NCBI RefSeq assembly: GCF_013343235.1
Contig: NZ_CP040094.1
Coordinates: 7,501-71,500, forward strand
DNA: 64,000 nt
DNA from: Nostoc sp. TCL240-02
Lineage (GTDB): Bacteria > Cyanobacteriota > Cyanobacteriia > Cyanobacteriales > Nostocaceae
Reading direction: 5' to 3'
Both the position numbers and the translations under genes were made by a program. The notes under the pieces were generated by a model. That model did no database searches and was not told the DNA's origin. It saw nothing but the letters and a program-made list of their open reading frames with translations. How positions within the stretch are numbered: the stretch's first letter is position 1; every line of letters starts with the position of its first letter. Of this stretch, positions 28,806 through 37,956 are shown in pieces.

Positions 28806-30530
28806 CTAACTAAATTGCTGGGCATAAAACCGCGCGTAGCGATGCTCTAGGGCTAATAATTCTTCATGGGTTCCTGATTCGACAATTTGTCCCTGTTCGA
28901 GAACTAAAATACGATCGCACCGTCTCACGGTTGATAAACGGTGAGCAATAATAAATACTGTGCGTTTTTGCATCAGTCTTTCCAGCGCTTCCTGTACTAG
29001 TGCTTCTGATTCAGAGTCTAATGCTGATGTCGCCTCATCAAGAATCAAGATTTGGGGATTGAGGAGAACCGCACGAGCGATCGCAATTCTTTGTCTTTGT
29101 CCTCCTGATAAGTTTACCCCACGTTCACCCACCCAAGTCTGATAAACCTCTGGCAGTTGGCTAATAAATTCATGGGCATTAGCAATTTTCGCCGCCTCTT
29201 TCACTGCTTTTATATCAAAAACATCTTGTCCAAAAGCGATATTTTGAGCAATCGTCCCCGAAAACATGATGGTTTCTTGAGGAACAATCCCAATTTGTCG
29301 CCGCAGACTATGCAGCTTCACATCCCGAATATCAACATCGTCAATGAAGATTTGCCCCACTTCAGGGTCATAAAAACGGGGGAGGAGATTCACAAATGTG
29401 GTTTTACCTGCACCAGAAGCACCCACAAGAGCGATCGCTTCACCTGGCGATACCAATAAACTGATATCTTTTAATACGGGTTCACCAGGCTTATAGGCAA
29501 AGGAAATATGACGATATTCTATTTTGCCCTTAACTGGGGGGAGAGCGATCGCATTGAACTTTTCAATCACCGTTGGCTGAATTGCCATCAATTCAAAAAC
29601 GCGGTCAACGGATGCCTCACCCTGCTTAAATTCGTTGTAGTTGTTAGTAGTGTGACCAATGGGATCAATTAACAGCGCCGCCGCCGCCAGATAGCTGAAA
29701 AAATTCGCCACTGTCAAGTTATTTTGGGAAATTTGCCACGCTCCCACAATTAGTAACGATAACGCACTTAAAGCTTCCAGAAATCCCACTATGGGAATCT
29801 GAATCGCTTTGAGGCGTTCGGCTGAGTATTTGGCTTTGAGACTGCGTTCTGCTTCATGACCAAAGCGGGCAATTTCGTAATTTTCAGCAGCAAAAGCCTG
29901 TACCAAACGAATACCGTTGAAAACTTCCGCGAGAATGGCTGATAAACCCGACACGCGATTTTGACTTTTTAAGGAATACTTGCGTAAACGTTCACCAAAC
30001 CAGCCGACTAAAATACCCATCAGTGGTGCAACTATGACTGTTGCTAATGTCAGTTGCCAATTCAGGTAAATCATGTAAATCGGAATTGCCACCAACTGCA
30101 AAATACAGGGGATAAAGTCGTGAAATCCTTTATTTACCACTTCGCCAACCCGGTCAACATCTTCTGTGAGGCGGTAAGATAAGTCACCTGCTTTTGCGGT
30201 TTCAAAATAGCTGAGATTTAGCTTTTGCAGATGGGCGTAGACTTGCTGGCGGAGATGAAAAGCAACTCTTAAAGAAGCTTTCGCCATGTACATATCTTGT
30301 ATAGACTGAAACAAGCCTCTGACAAGAAAGACTAAAGCACAGCTGCCAGTTATTTGAGCGATCGCTACTACATTACCCTGTGCAAAGGGAATTGCCAATT
30401 TACCGGCAAGATTTATCAACAATAATGTCGCCAGCACGTATCCCAAGATCCCAATAAGTCCCTTGGTGATGGTTTTCCACTGGAGTCGGATATAAGGCAG
30501 CAGTTGCCAGTAATTAGAACGGGTTTTCAA
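28806..30530 (-). CDS. Type I ABC exporter (membrane domain fused to ATPase)
   Basis: The 574-residue half-transporter has a six-helix membrane domain (about residues 20-310) and a nucleotide-binding domain (335-574). Motifs are Walker A GASGAGKTT, Q-loop IGIVPQETIMFSGTI, signature LSGGQRQRIAIARA, Walker B ILILDEATSALD and the switch His in IIAHRLSTV. It belongs to the MsbA/HepA-like group, which exports lipids, glycolipids, polysaccharide precursors or drugs as a homodimer. HepA-like transporters build heterocyst envelopes, but the context here gives no sign of that role. Confidence 0.92.
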   Translation of the reverse strand: MKTRSNYWQLLPYIRLQWKTITKGLIGILGYVLATLLLINLAGKLAIPFAQGNVVAIAQITGSCALVFLVRGLFQSIQDMYMAKASLRVAFHLRQQVYAHLQKLNLSYFETAKAGDLSYRLTEDVDRVGEVVNKGFHDFIPCILQLVAIPIYMIYLNWQLTLATVIVAPLMGILVGWFGERLRKYSLKSQNRVSGLSAILAEVFNGIRLVQAFAAENYEIARFGHEAERSLKAKYSAERLKAIQIPIVGFLEALSALSLLIVGAWQISQNNLTVANFFSYLAAAALLIDPIGHTTNNYNEFKQGEASVDRVFELMAIQPTVIEKFNAIALPPVKGKIEYRHISFAYKPGEPVLKDISLLVSPGEAIALVGASGAGKTTFVNLLPRFYDPEVGQIFIDDVDIRDVKLHSLRRQIGIVPQETIMFSGTIAQNIAFGQDVFDIKAVKEAAKIANAHEFISQLPEVYQTWVGERGVNLSGGQRQRIAIARAVLLNPQILILDEATSALDSESEALVQEALERLMQKRTVFIIAHRLSTVRRCDRILVLEQGQIVESGTHEELLALEHRYARFYAQQFS

Positions 30531-30622
30531 GCTCGAAAGTCCACAACGATATTTATCCTTTGTTTGACGCTATCAGTTTTTGGGGAGTTTCTGAACAGTT
30601 CACTAATTAGTTACAAACTGTT

Positions 30623-31010
30623 TTAGCGACTATGGCCAGTCATTAATGTCTGTTTACAACATGGTTGGGTCAATTTATCAAAAGTTGTTTTGGGGTTAGA
30701 AAAGAATTTGTAACCACGTTTTAGGTCACTAGCACTTTGAAATATTTGTGATACAGGCTCACCATATTTTACTTTTAAAACCTCCGCAATTAAAACTGCT
30801 CTGTTGGTCAGACGTTTGTCACCAAAATCACAATTGCGGTACGGATTCGCTTCTAAATCCTGTATTGTTTTTACCTGACCTATTTTCAGCAAATACAACG
30901 CTTGAATCCATTCGCGACTTGATACTATTTTTTGTTTTCTCAGCAGCTCCTGTAATTCCTCTGCTGACTCCAGCCATCTTTGCTCGTTAATATTTATTCC
31001 TTCTTTATCT
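30623..31010 (-). pseudogene. Remnant of an IS4/Tn5-like transposase (N-terminal DNA-binding domain)
   Basis: The minus strand reads NEQRWLESAEELQELLRKQ, then VSSREWIQALYLLKIGQVKT and LEANPYRNCDFGDKRLTNRA, with no ATG. It continues with EPVSQIFQSASDLKRGYKFF. The G-D-x-R-L-x-x-R pattern and the stretch around FFSNPKTTFDKL are typical of the Tn5-like transposase N-terminal domain. It stops after ~130 codons and has no DDE catalytic core, so it is a dead fragment. Confidence 0.7.
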
Positions 31011-31303
31011 GTATCACAGTTTTAGTGAATTGGTATTAATCCTTTTTTGATGGGGGAGAGTGAACAACTACCTTACACTTCCTTGATGCACTACCAAATT
31101 TAGCTCTAATCCTTCTCCTTAATTATTCGTTACATACTTATAAATTTTCTCCACGACTTACTTATGTCTAAATATTTAAATATCTAAACTTGAATTTTCA
31201 ATTTTATTTAGGCAAAATAAATTCATCTGGCAGCCATTACAAATTAGTTATCAATAAATTTTGATGACTACATAGAAGATATGTCTAAATCGTTACAGGA
31301 GGT
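31011..31303. other. Very A/T-rich spacer before cdh
   Basis: No gene was seen. The low G+C continues into the following gene, suggesting both came in together. AGGAGG at 31297-31302 is the ribosome-binding site of that gene. Confidence 0.35.
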
Positions 31304-32152
31304 ATGATGAGTATTTTTTTAATGTCAAAATCAACTTTTCTTAGCTTGTTTAATAATTCATTTTCGCCGAATCAAAATAAATGTAAACTAATAAAATATA
31401 AAAATAAATATTTATTGAGCATATTGTTAACTACTTTAACAGTACTCAGCTTAGATACTATTTTTAATTTTCAGGCATTAGGTAGTAGCGGGAGAAATTT
31501 TCTTTGGGAAAAAGTTCAGAAATGTGTAGCAAACCAGCAAGGCAATCCTCCTAAACCAGACCCATGTTTATATGTAGATATTAACAATAGATATGTTGTG
31601 GCAAATGGGAGTCATTCAGTTGAATATTTATTACTCCCAACTGATAAAATCACAGGTATAGAAAACCCTAGTGTATCCACGCAAAACAAACCATATTATT
31701 GGCAATATGCATGGGAAGCTGCTAAAACTTACATACCACAAATAAAACCTAAGATAAAAAACCCAGCTCAATATGGATTGGCTATTAATTCCAAACAAGC
31801 GCGTGGTCAAGATCAATTACACATTCATATTTCTTGCATTAATAAAAAAGTGAGTAAAGAACTTGAGCAAAATGATAATAATATTCCTAGTGGAAGTTTT
31901 AAAAGTTTTATTTTAACTTTAAATAATAATAAATATAATATAATGAAGTTAACTAATAATTCCCTTGAAGCGAGTAATAATCCTTTCTATCTGGTAAAGA
32001 AATCCTTGCATTCATCACAAAATATGGCTGATCAAAGTATTGCTGTAGCGGGAAGAAGCAAGGGAGGATTTTATATTGTGAACACAGAAAGTAGTGGTGG
32101 TTATCAAGCAGCTGCTGAGAAGTTACTTGATGAAGATTGTAGCACTCAATAA
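31304..32152 (+). CDS. cdh: CDP-diacylglycerol pyrophosphatase (Cdh)
   Basis: The enzyme hydrolyses CDP-diacylglycerol to phosphatidate and CMP; it is a HIT-superfamily protein anchored in the membrane. Visible features are an N-terminal hydrophobic segment (YLLSILLTTLTVLSLDTIF, about residues 42-60), then WEKVQKCVANQ, PCLYVDINNRYVVANGS, YLLLPTDKITGIENP, and the catalytic His motif DQLHIHISCI after LAINSKQARG. The tail ASGGYQAAAEKLLDEDC-like segment (SSGGYQAAAEKLLDEDC) matches enterobacterial Cdh. Base composition is markedly more A/T-rich than neighbours, and an IS remnant lies just upstream, suggesting horizontal gain. ATG 31307 suits the AGGAGG spacing better than 31304. Confidence 0.85.
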   Translation: MMSIFLMSKSTFLSLFNNSFSPNQNKCKLIKYKNKYLLSILLTTLTVLSLDTIFNFQALGSSGRNFLWEKVQKCVANQQGNPPKPDPCLYVDINNRYVVANGSHSVEYLLLPTDKITGIENPSVSTQNKPYYWQYAWEAAKTYIPQIKPKIKNPAQYGLAINSKQARGQDQLHIHISCINKKVSKELEQNDNNIPSGSFKSFILTLNNNKYNIMKLTNNSLEASNNPFYLVKKSLHSSQNMADQSIAVAGRSKGGFYIVNTESSGGYQAAAEKLLDEDCSTQ

Positions 32153-32227
32153 TCAAATGAGATTAAAATACCTTTTTTCTGGTTTTACCTGCTGAATGTG
32201 GAATTAAACCTTTATCCAGACTAAAAA

Positions 32228-32261
32228 TTAGCCCTCTCCTTATTTATAAGGAAAGAGCTAA
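32228..32261. terminator. Bidirectional hairpin between cdh and the PRC-barrel gene
   Basis: TTAGCcCTCTCCTTA pairs with TAAGGAaAGaGCTAA around a TTTA loop, with small mismatches. It lies between two convergent stops. Confidence 0.55.
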
Positions 32262-32297
32262 ACTAATCTTCAAATTTAATTACGAATTACGAATTAC

Positions 32298-33293
32298 TTA
32301 ATATCCGCCTTCTTCTTCGTATTCTGGCTTCCTTTCCTTGACTTTTTTCGGAATATTCACAGGCTTCGGCTCATCTTCCCAAGCATCGCCGTCTACATCG
32401 TCATAATCATCGTATTCATCAACATAAGGCTTGCTGTAAGGCTTGGCTTCATATTTTAGCGGCTGCGGTTGTTGATACCTGTCGCTACCTGTTGCTTCAC
32501 TCCAGTTATCTTCTTCCTCGTCTTCTTCGTATTGAATAGACTCATATTGCCGCGCCTTCATTACCTGACGTTGTGGCCTTTCTTCTTCCACATAGTCTTC
32601 TGTCCATTCCTCTTCGCGCGCTACGGGTTCGGGCGCGCGAACTCTCTGTTTAGGTGGCTGTAACGGCACACCACTAGGGAGTTGATTACCTGGTGCAACT
32701 TGGCGTGGTGGAGTATAGCCGTATTCTTCTTCTGCATCCCTCTCCCAAGGTGCTTTGCCGATACCCAAACGCTCTAGTAAACCAGTTGTCAACTGATTCA
32801 CCCGTTCTTCGGCTCCTTCAAACACAATCAACCGATTGGGGCCGGTGCTGACAATTTCATCCACTGAGAACTCGTAAGTACTCAAAAATTGGTCGGGAAT
32901 TTGGGGCAATCCTAAAGAAGCGATGACTATGGAGTTAAGTTTCCCGGTTTCGCCGTTGAACTTGAAGCCCCGAACTTTGCCTAGTACTTCGCCTGTTTCT
33001 GTAATTACTTCCCAGTTAATCAGATTGCTGAGAGATTCAACTTCGATATCTTCAATTACATCTTCATTATCAACCAGGATGACATCACCGATCTGGCTGA
33101 TGTTGTTGAGGTACATATAGCGCGGTATGCCCGAAATGGAGATCAGGCTGTCTCGCAAACCAAGAGCCACAACCTCTCGTTGATCAATATCAACCCAGAC
33201 TTGACTGATGATGCCTAGCCGCTTGCCGTTGTCGCGGGTAATCACCTGAGTGTTTAATATATCGGAACGTCTAATTATCTGTTCGGAGGTCAT
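32298..33293 (-). CDS. PRC-barrel domain protein with acidic disordered tail
   Basis: The 331-residue product has two PRC-barrel repeats, about residues 5-80 (IIRRSDILNTQVITRDNGKR) and 88-165 (LINWEVITETGEVLGKVRGF). After residue ~190 comes a long low-complexity region rich in Glu, Asp, Pro, Gln and Arg. PRC barrels occur in photosynthetic reaction centre subunit H and in RNA-processing proteins such as RimM. In cyanobacteria this two-barrel form is common and of unknown role. It lies downstream of smc on the same strand, ~200 bases away. Confidence 0.85.
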   Translation of the reverse strand: MTSEQIIRRSDILNTQVITRDNGKRLGIISQVWVDIDQREVVALGLRDSLISISGIPRYMYLNNISQIGDVILVDNEDVIEDIEVESLSNLINWEVITETGEVLGKVRGFKFNGETGKLNSIVIASLGLPQIPDQFLSTYEFSVDEIVSTGPNRLIVFEGAEERVNQLTTGLLERLGIGKAPWERDAEEEYGYTPPRQVAPGNQLPSGVPLQPPKQRVRAPEPVAREEEWTEDYVEEERPQRQVMKARQYESIQYEEDEEEDNWSEATGSDRYQQPQPLKYEAKPYSKPYVDEYDDYDDVDGDAWEDEPKPVNIPKKVKERKPEYEEEGGY

Positions 33294-33491
33294 TCTATAC
33301 CGAGTCCTGATCTCGAATCCGGTTTAACGCAACGTGCGACTGGTTCTTGAAACCCCTCTCCAAACCTCTCCCCCAGACGGAGAGAGGCTTTGATTTTTGC
33401 TCATCAACCCTTTTAGGGAAGGGGTTGGAGTTAGGTTTGAGAGCAAGTCACACATGACGTGGTTTATCTATACACTATTATTAACAAAAAC

Positions 33492-36400
33492 TCAAGCAGA
33501 TGTATTGGATGATTGTAATTTAATCCCCAAAACTTGAGTGTAAGCTCCTCGTGCTTGAGTAACGCCAATTGTGCGTTCGGCTGATTCTATCATCGGACGA
33601 CGCAAACTCACAACTATAAATTGCGCTTGTTGTGACTGTTGCTTAATCATTCTAGCTAATCGTTCTACGTTTGCTCCATCTAAGAACATATCTACTTCGT
33701 CAAAGGCGTAAAAGGGCGATGGACGGTAGCGTTGAAGGGCAAAGATAAAGCTCAAGGCTGTAAGTGATTTTTCTCCCCCAGACATGGAAGCGAGGCGTTG
33801 TACGGGTTTACCTTTGGGATGAGCGACTAAATTTAGTCCACTGCTAAAGGGATCTTCAGGATTTTCGAGTTGCAAAAAGCCGTCGCCGTCCGAAAGAATG
33901 GCAAAAATCGATTGAAAGTTTTCGTTGACAGCATCGAATGCTTCTTTAAAAGCAAGTTGTCGCAATGTGGTAAAGTTTTCAATCCGCAAAAGTAGTTCGG
34001 TGCGTTCCCCTTCTAATGTCTCTAATTTTTGCGTCAGTTCTTGGAGGCGGTTTTGAGTGCGTTCGTATTCTTCTAACGCCAGCATATTAACAGGTTCCAT
34101 CGCTTGTAAGCGTTTGGTAAGCGATCGCAATTCTTTCTGTAATTCTTCTAAATCTACCTTATCTGGAACCTCCGGCAACGGATTTGGTAATTCTGCTCCC
34201 ATATCCCGTAACTGGCTTTGCAGTGCAATTAATTCCTCCCGCCGCTTCTCTTGGGTTTCTTTGAGTTTTTCGATTTCCCATTGCAATTGTTGTTGGCGCA
34301 AAAGATGCGATCGCACTTCCAATTCTGTAGCGTCGCGTTTTTGTTTTTCTTCTCCCAAATTTTGCTCCATTTGAGTTAACGATAAACGGGTTTGGGTGAT
34401 TTGGTCGTCTATCGTTGTGATTTGGCTCAAGACGTGATGAATCGCGTCTCTACAAGAGGTTTTTTGGGTTTCGTATTCTGCGATGCGTGTCTCTGCTTCT
34501 TGGATTTTTTCTTGCGATCGCTGTTGCTGATTTTCCAAATTTTTTAATCTTTGTTCAGCTTCGCGTAATGCTGTCTCCCGTTGTTGTAATTGTTGCTCTT
34601 GAGTTTTAATTTTCACTTGGATTTGTTGCCATTCACTAGGGGTTTGGGATGCTTCTAACTCTGCTAAAGCGTGTCGCAATTGTTGCAGATGAGTTTCTTG
34701 TCCCGGTAATTCCCGATCTAAAATTTCTAATCGGGATTGAGCAATGGCTAACTTTTCACTGTTTTGGGCGAGTTGCGATCGCGTCCCCTCTAATTGTGCC
34801 GTTAAATTTTTAATATCTTTCTGCAACTGTTCTAATTGCAACTGCTGCTCGCGCCGCGCCTGACGAGCTTCTGCGAGTTCTTGGGTGAGTTTTTTGCTTC
34901 TGGCTGATAAAGTTGCGATCGCTTCAGTACAACGCTCTAAAACCCGCTCAATATCCACCAAACGACTTCTCAAAGCGATCGCTTCATCAGATTCCGCCGC
35001 TTCCGCATTGCCAAACCGCAAGGCTGAACGCTGGCTGTTACTACCACCAGTCATTGCACCACTAGTTTCCAGTAATTCCCCGTCTAAGGTGACGATGCGA
35101 TACAATCCTAGATTTTTCCGCGCCGCCTCAAGGCTGGCAAATACGACTGTGTTACCGAAAACATAGCTGAATACATCTTTGTAACGGCGATCGCAATCGA
35201 CTAAGTTAACAGCATAGTTAACGAAGCCACTGGCGAAACGCAGCGTTGCATCTTGAGTAAATTTAGGAGCGTGAATTTTATTCAGTGGTAAAAAAGTCGC
35301 TCTCCCTGCACGCTTCTGTTTGAGCAATTCAATACCGGCTGCGGCTACACCATCATCTTCCACCACAATATGTCCCAATCGCCCACCAGCAGCCATTTCT
35401 AAAGCTAGCTGATGACGGGGTTCCACTTTTCCTAATTGCACAACTAAGCCACAAAGTCCAGGCATTCCCGATTGTAAAATGACTTTACTAGCTTGGGTCC
35501 CTTGGACTTCTTGCTGTGCTTGCGTTTGCGCCTCTATTTTATCCAACTGGCGTTGTTTTTCCCGTTGTTCAAAAAGTAACCGCTTTTGGGTTTCCTGTTG
35601 GATTTGCAGTTCTTGTTCTGTGGCTGAGAGATTTTGGGCTAAATTTTGAATGGGTTCGCTAGAGGCGTTAAATTCTGTTTCAATTTGACTACATTCAGTT
35701 TGTTTTTGGGCTAACAGGGGTTCGTCGCGTTCAATTAACTGCGTTTGCTCTTGGATAAGTTGCTGTAACTGATTATTGCGTTCTGTGAGTTGTGCTTTTT
35801 CTGTGCGTTGCGGTTCTAGAGTTTGCAGCAGAGTTTCAATTTGGCGGTTGAATGCCGTTTGTTGCTGCACCCACGCTTCCGAAGCTGAGGCGATTTCGGC
35901 TGCTGCTTCGCGGGAGGTTTCTAAGGCTTGGTGCGCTTCGTTTCTTTGTTGTTGGGAAGACGCGATGAATCGCGTCTCTACAAGTTGGGTTTCGGCAATT
36001 TCTTCTAGGGAATGACGGTGTTTTTGAATTTCTTGCTGAGTTTGAGCGAGACGTTTGGCGGTTTCTTGGGAAGCCGTTTCTAATTCTGTTAGCTGACGCT
36101 GGAGTTGTTTTCGTTCTGCTTCTTGGGTGGCGAGGGCAGATTGTACTGCTAAAAGTTCATCTTCTCCCAATGCTTTGACATGGGCATTGAGTTGTTCAAG
36201 TTCAGCAGTTTTTTGGACGATTTCGGAATTTAGATTTGTGAGTTGGGTTGAGAGTTCACTAGAATTGCGATCGCCTGTTTGAATTTCGTGAACTAACTTT
36301 TCTTGTTGTGCTTGTAGCGATCGCCATGATAAAACGGCTTCCCAGGATTGTTTCGCTAGAAATTCGGTGCGGAGTTTTTGATATTTCTCAGCTTTAGCCC

Positions 36401-37154
36401 GATCTTGGGAAAGGCGATCGCGTTGTGCAGTTAGTTCTGTTTCAATAATCCGACAGCTATCTTCCTTTTCTTTCACCTCATCTAAAGTTGATTTGGCTTG
36501 AATGATTTTGCGATCGAACGCCGCCACCCCTGCCAATTCATCAATAATTTCCCGCCGTTCCCGCGCATTCATCGAGATAATGCTGGTGACATCCCCTTGC
36601 AGCACGACGTTGTAGCCTTCAGGATAAACCCGTAGATTACTTAATTCTCCATGCAATTCTGTCAACGTGCAAGCTTCACCATTGATATAGTAATTCGAGG
36701 TGTAACTTCCTTGGTGAGTGACTCGCAGCCTTCTAGTAACACTCCACTCTGACGATTTTGGATTTTGGACTTCGGCTTCGCTCAGTCGAACAATTTTGGA
36801 TTTTGGTTCTTCCTCCGCTTCCTCGGCTTCCCCTGCCTCTTCTACTTCCTCCCTTTGCGCCTTTGTATCTTTGTGTGAGATTTCATCTGACAAATCAAAC
36901 GTTACAGTCACACTAGCTTCAATAGAAGCGCGTCCTTTGGACGTTTGGGTGTTATTTACCAAATCTGGGAGGCGATCGGCTCGCATTCCCTTAGAACTGG
37001 AGAGTCCGAGGCAAAATAGCAGTGCATCGAGAATGTTAGATTTACCCGAACCATTTGGCCCAGATATGACAGTACACCCCGGTAGCAAAGGGACTGAGGT
37101 AGTGCCACCGAAGGATTTGAAGTTGGTAAGTTCCACGCGCTTGATATGAACCAT
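33492..37154 (-). CDS. smc: Chromosome segregation ATPase SMC
   Basis: The 1220-residue protein has the SMC layout: an N-terminal ATPase half (Walker A SGPNGSGKSNILDALLF), coiled coil, hinge (LQSGMPGLCGLVVQLGKVEP ... LETSGAMTGGSNSQ), return coiled coil, and a C-terminal half with signature LASMSGGEKSLTALSF and Walker B FYAFDEVDMFLD. It organises and segregates chromosomes as a dimer with ScpA/ScpB. Three parts look inserted. A Glu-rich stretch at about residues 93-135 is built from intergenic-like sequence, and two short segments in the coiled coils (VETRFIASS, and SCRDAIHHV) are encoded by palindromic repeats. All keep the frame open. Confidence 0.97.
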   Translation of the reverse strand: MVHIKRVELTNFKSFGGTTSVPLLPGCTVISGPNGSGKSNILDALLFCLGLSSSKGMRADRLPDLVNNTQTSKGRASIEASVTVTFDLSDEISHKDTKAQREEVEEAGEAEEAEEEPKSKIVRLSEAEVQNPKSSEWSVTRRLRVTHQGSYTSNYYINGEACTLTELHGELSNLRVYPEGYNVVLQGDVTSIISMNARERREIIDELAGVAAFDRKIIQAKSTLDEVKEKEDSCRIIETELTAQRDRLSQDRAKAEKYQKLRTEFLAKQSWEAVLSWRSLQAQQEKLVHEIQTGDRNSSELSTQLTNLNSEIVQKTAELEQLNAHVKALGEDELLAVQSALATQEAERKQLQRQLTELETASQETAKRLAQTQQEIQKHRHSLEEIAETQLVETRFIASSQQQRNEAHQALETSREAAAEIASASEAWVQQQTAFNRQIETLLQTLEPQRTEKAQLTERNNQLQQLIQEQTQLIERDEPLLAQKQTECSQIETEFNASSEPIQNLAQNLSATEQELQIQQETQKRLLFEQREKQRQLDKIEAQTQAQQEVQGTQASKVILQSGMPGLCGLVVQLGKVEPRHQLALEMAAGGRLGHIVVEDDGVAAAGIELLKQKRAGRATFLPLNKIHAPKFTQDATLRFASGFVNYAVNLVDCDRRYKDVFSYVFGNTVVFASLEAARKNLGLYRIVTLDGELLETSGAMTGGSNSQRSALRFGNAEAAESDEAIALRSRLVDIERVLERCTEAIATLSARSKKLTQELAEARQARREQQLQLEQLQKDIKNLTAQLEGTRSQLAQNSEKLAIAQSRLEILDRELPGQETHLQQLRHALAELEASQTPSEWQQIQVKIKTQEQQLQQRETALREAEQRLKNLENQQQRSQEKIQEAETRIAEYETQKTSCRDAIHHVLSQITTIDDQITQTRLSLTQMEQNLGEEKQKRDATELEVRSHLLRQQQLQWEIEKLKETQEKRREELIALQSQLRDMGAELPNPLPEVPDKVDLEELQKELRSLTKRLQAMEPVNMLALEEYERTQNRLQELTQKLETLEGERTELLLRIENFTTLRQLAFKEAFDAVNENFQSIFAILSDGDGFLQLENPEDPFSSGLNLVAHPKGKPVQRLASMSGGEKSLTALSFIFALQRYRPSPFYAFDEVDMFLDGANVERLARMIKQQSQQAQFIVVSLRRPMIESAERTIGVTQARGAYTQVLGIKLQSSNTSA
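34431..34456. repeat. GAGACGCGAT-family palindrome inside smc (return coiled coil)
   Basis: On the coding (minus) strand this reads CTTGTAGAGACGCGATTCAT followed by CACGTC. It has the same core as the intergenic palindromes at 12545 and 35958, and encodes CRDAIHHV. Confidence 0.7.
35958..35977. repeat. GAGACGCGAT-family palindrome inside smc (first coiled coil)
   Basis: AGACGCGAT and ATCGCGTCT flank GA, followed by CTACAAG as in the other copies. It encodes VETRFIASS, and its reading frame relative to the repeat differs from that of the copy at 34431. Confidence 0.75.
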
Positions 37155-37956
37155 AGGCGCTGGTTAACTGGGCTAATGAAGAACAAGTGTATCAACTAAT
37201 TAAGAATTGGCAAGAGGGTAAGGGGAAGTAATTGGGGATTATTGTAGACGCGTTGCGGTAAGCCTACCAGCGTCACCCAAAAGGCTTACCGCAGGCGATC
37301 GCCCAGTGTACAGCGAAAATTTGAATGTTGTAAACTGACCATCCAAATTTTCCCAGAGCAGATAATATCATGTCCGCCTAATTATTTGTAATTCAAAAAT
37401 CTCTGTGTTTAGGTGTCTTTGCGTCAGTCCTAATTACAAGTGTTCAATTGGAAACAATCTAAGGAAAATTTAAGTGCAAACATGAACTAATTGGTATAGT
37501 TTAAATCATCTATAGGATTCTTATTTGATTTTTGAACAAAACTCCGTACACTTTTATTCTTTCTTCTCTGTTGCCTGTTGCCTGTTCCCTGCCTACGCAA
37601 GTAATTATGGCTACGCCACGCTGCGCGAACAGAAATCAAATCGGATTACTATATTCTGTATATGTCGTTCTCGGTTGATCGCGACAACAAAGCGTCATAT
37701 TTTTATCTCAGGATATAACTAAGTTTGAAACAGGCTCAAGGCATTCTCACACAGGAACGTGACTTGCTAAGGAACAGAGAGGAGGAAGGGAAAAAAGTAA
37801 CTCTACTAAATGGTAGAGGATATTAAAATCACCAAATGAATTTATAATATAGTAATCTTTACAATTGTAAAAACGTAGAAAGAAAGCCCTCTTTACTACC
37901 TCAATCTGCTCTGTGTAATTTGGCTCTTAACTCGCAAATATTTGTAGAACTTAGTA
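37155..37956. other. Long intergenic region with dispersed repeats
   Basis: About 800 bases between divergent smc and ccaA. It holds an inverted repeat at 37255-37292, a short TGTTGCC tandem repeat near 37566-37590 and a GCTACGCCACGCTGCGCGAAC-type dispersed repeat near 37610-37630. No convincing gene was seen. Confidence 0.45.
37255..37292. repeat. Inverted repeat, 11-bp perfect arms
   Basis: GCGGTAAGCCT and AGGCTTACCGC flank a 16-base loop; a HIP1 site follows directly. It resembles dispersed intergenic palindromes of Nostoc genomes. Confidence 0.6.

Noticed and set aside
28001..30530. Phosphatase and ABC exporter as a heterocyst-envelope (hep) operon
   Set aside because: The genes are 166 bases apart and no glycolipid or hep genes surround them; the transporter family alone does not indicate this role.
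36718..37149. 143-codon Ser-rich frame antisense to smc
   Set aside because: It lies wholly within the smc ATPase domain on the opposite strand; the Ser-rich composition mirrors the Glu/Arg codons of smc.
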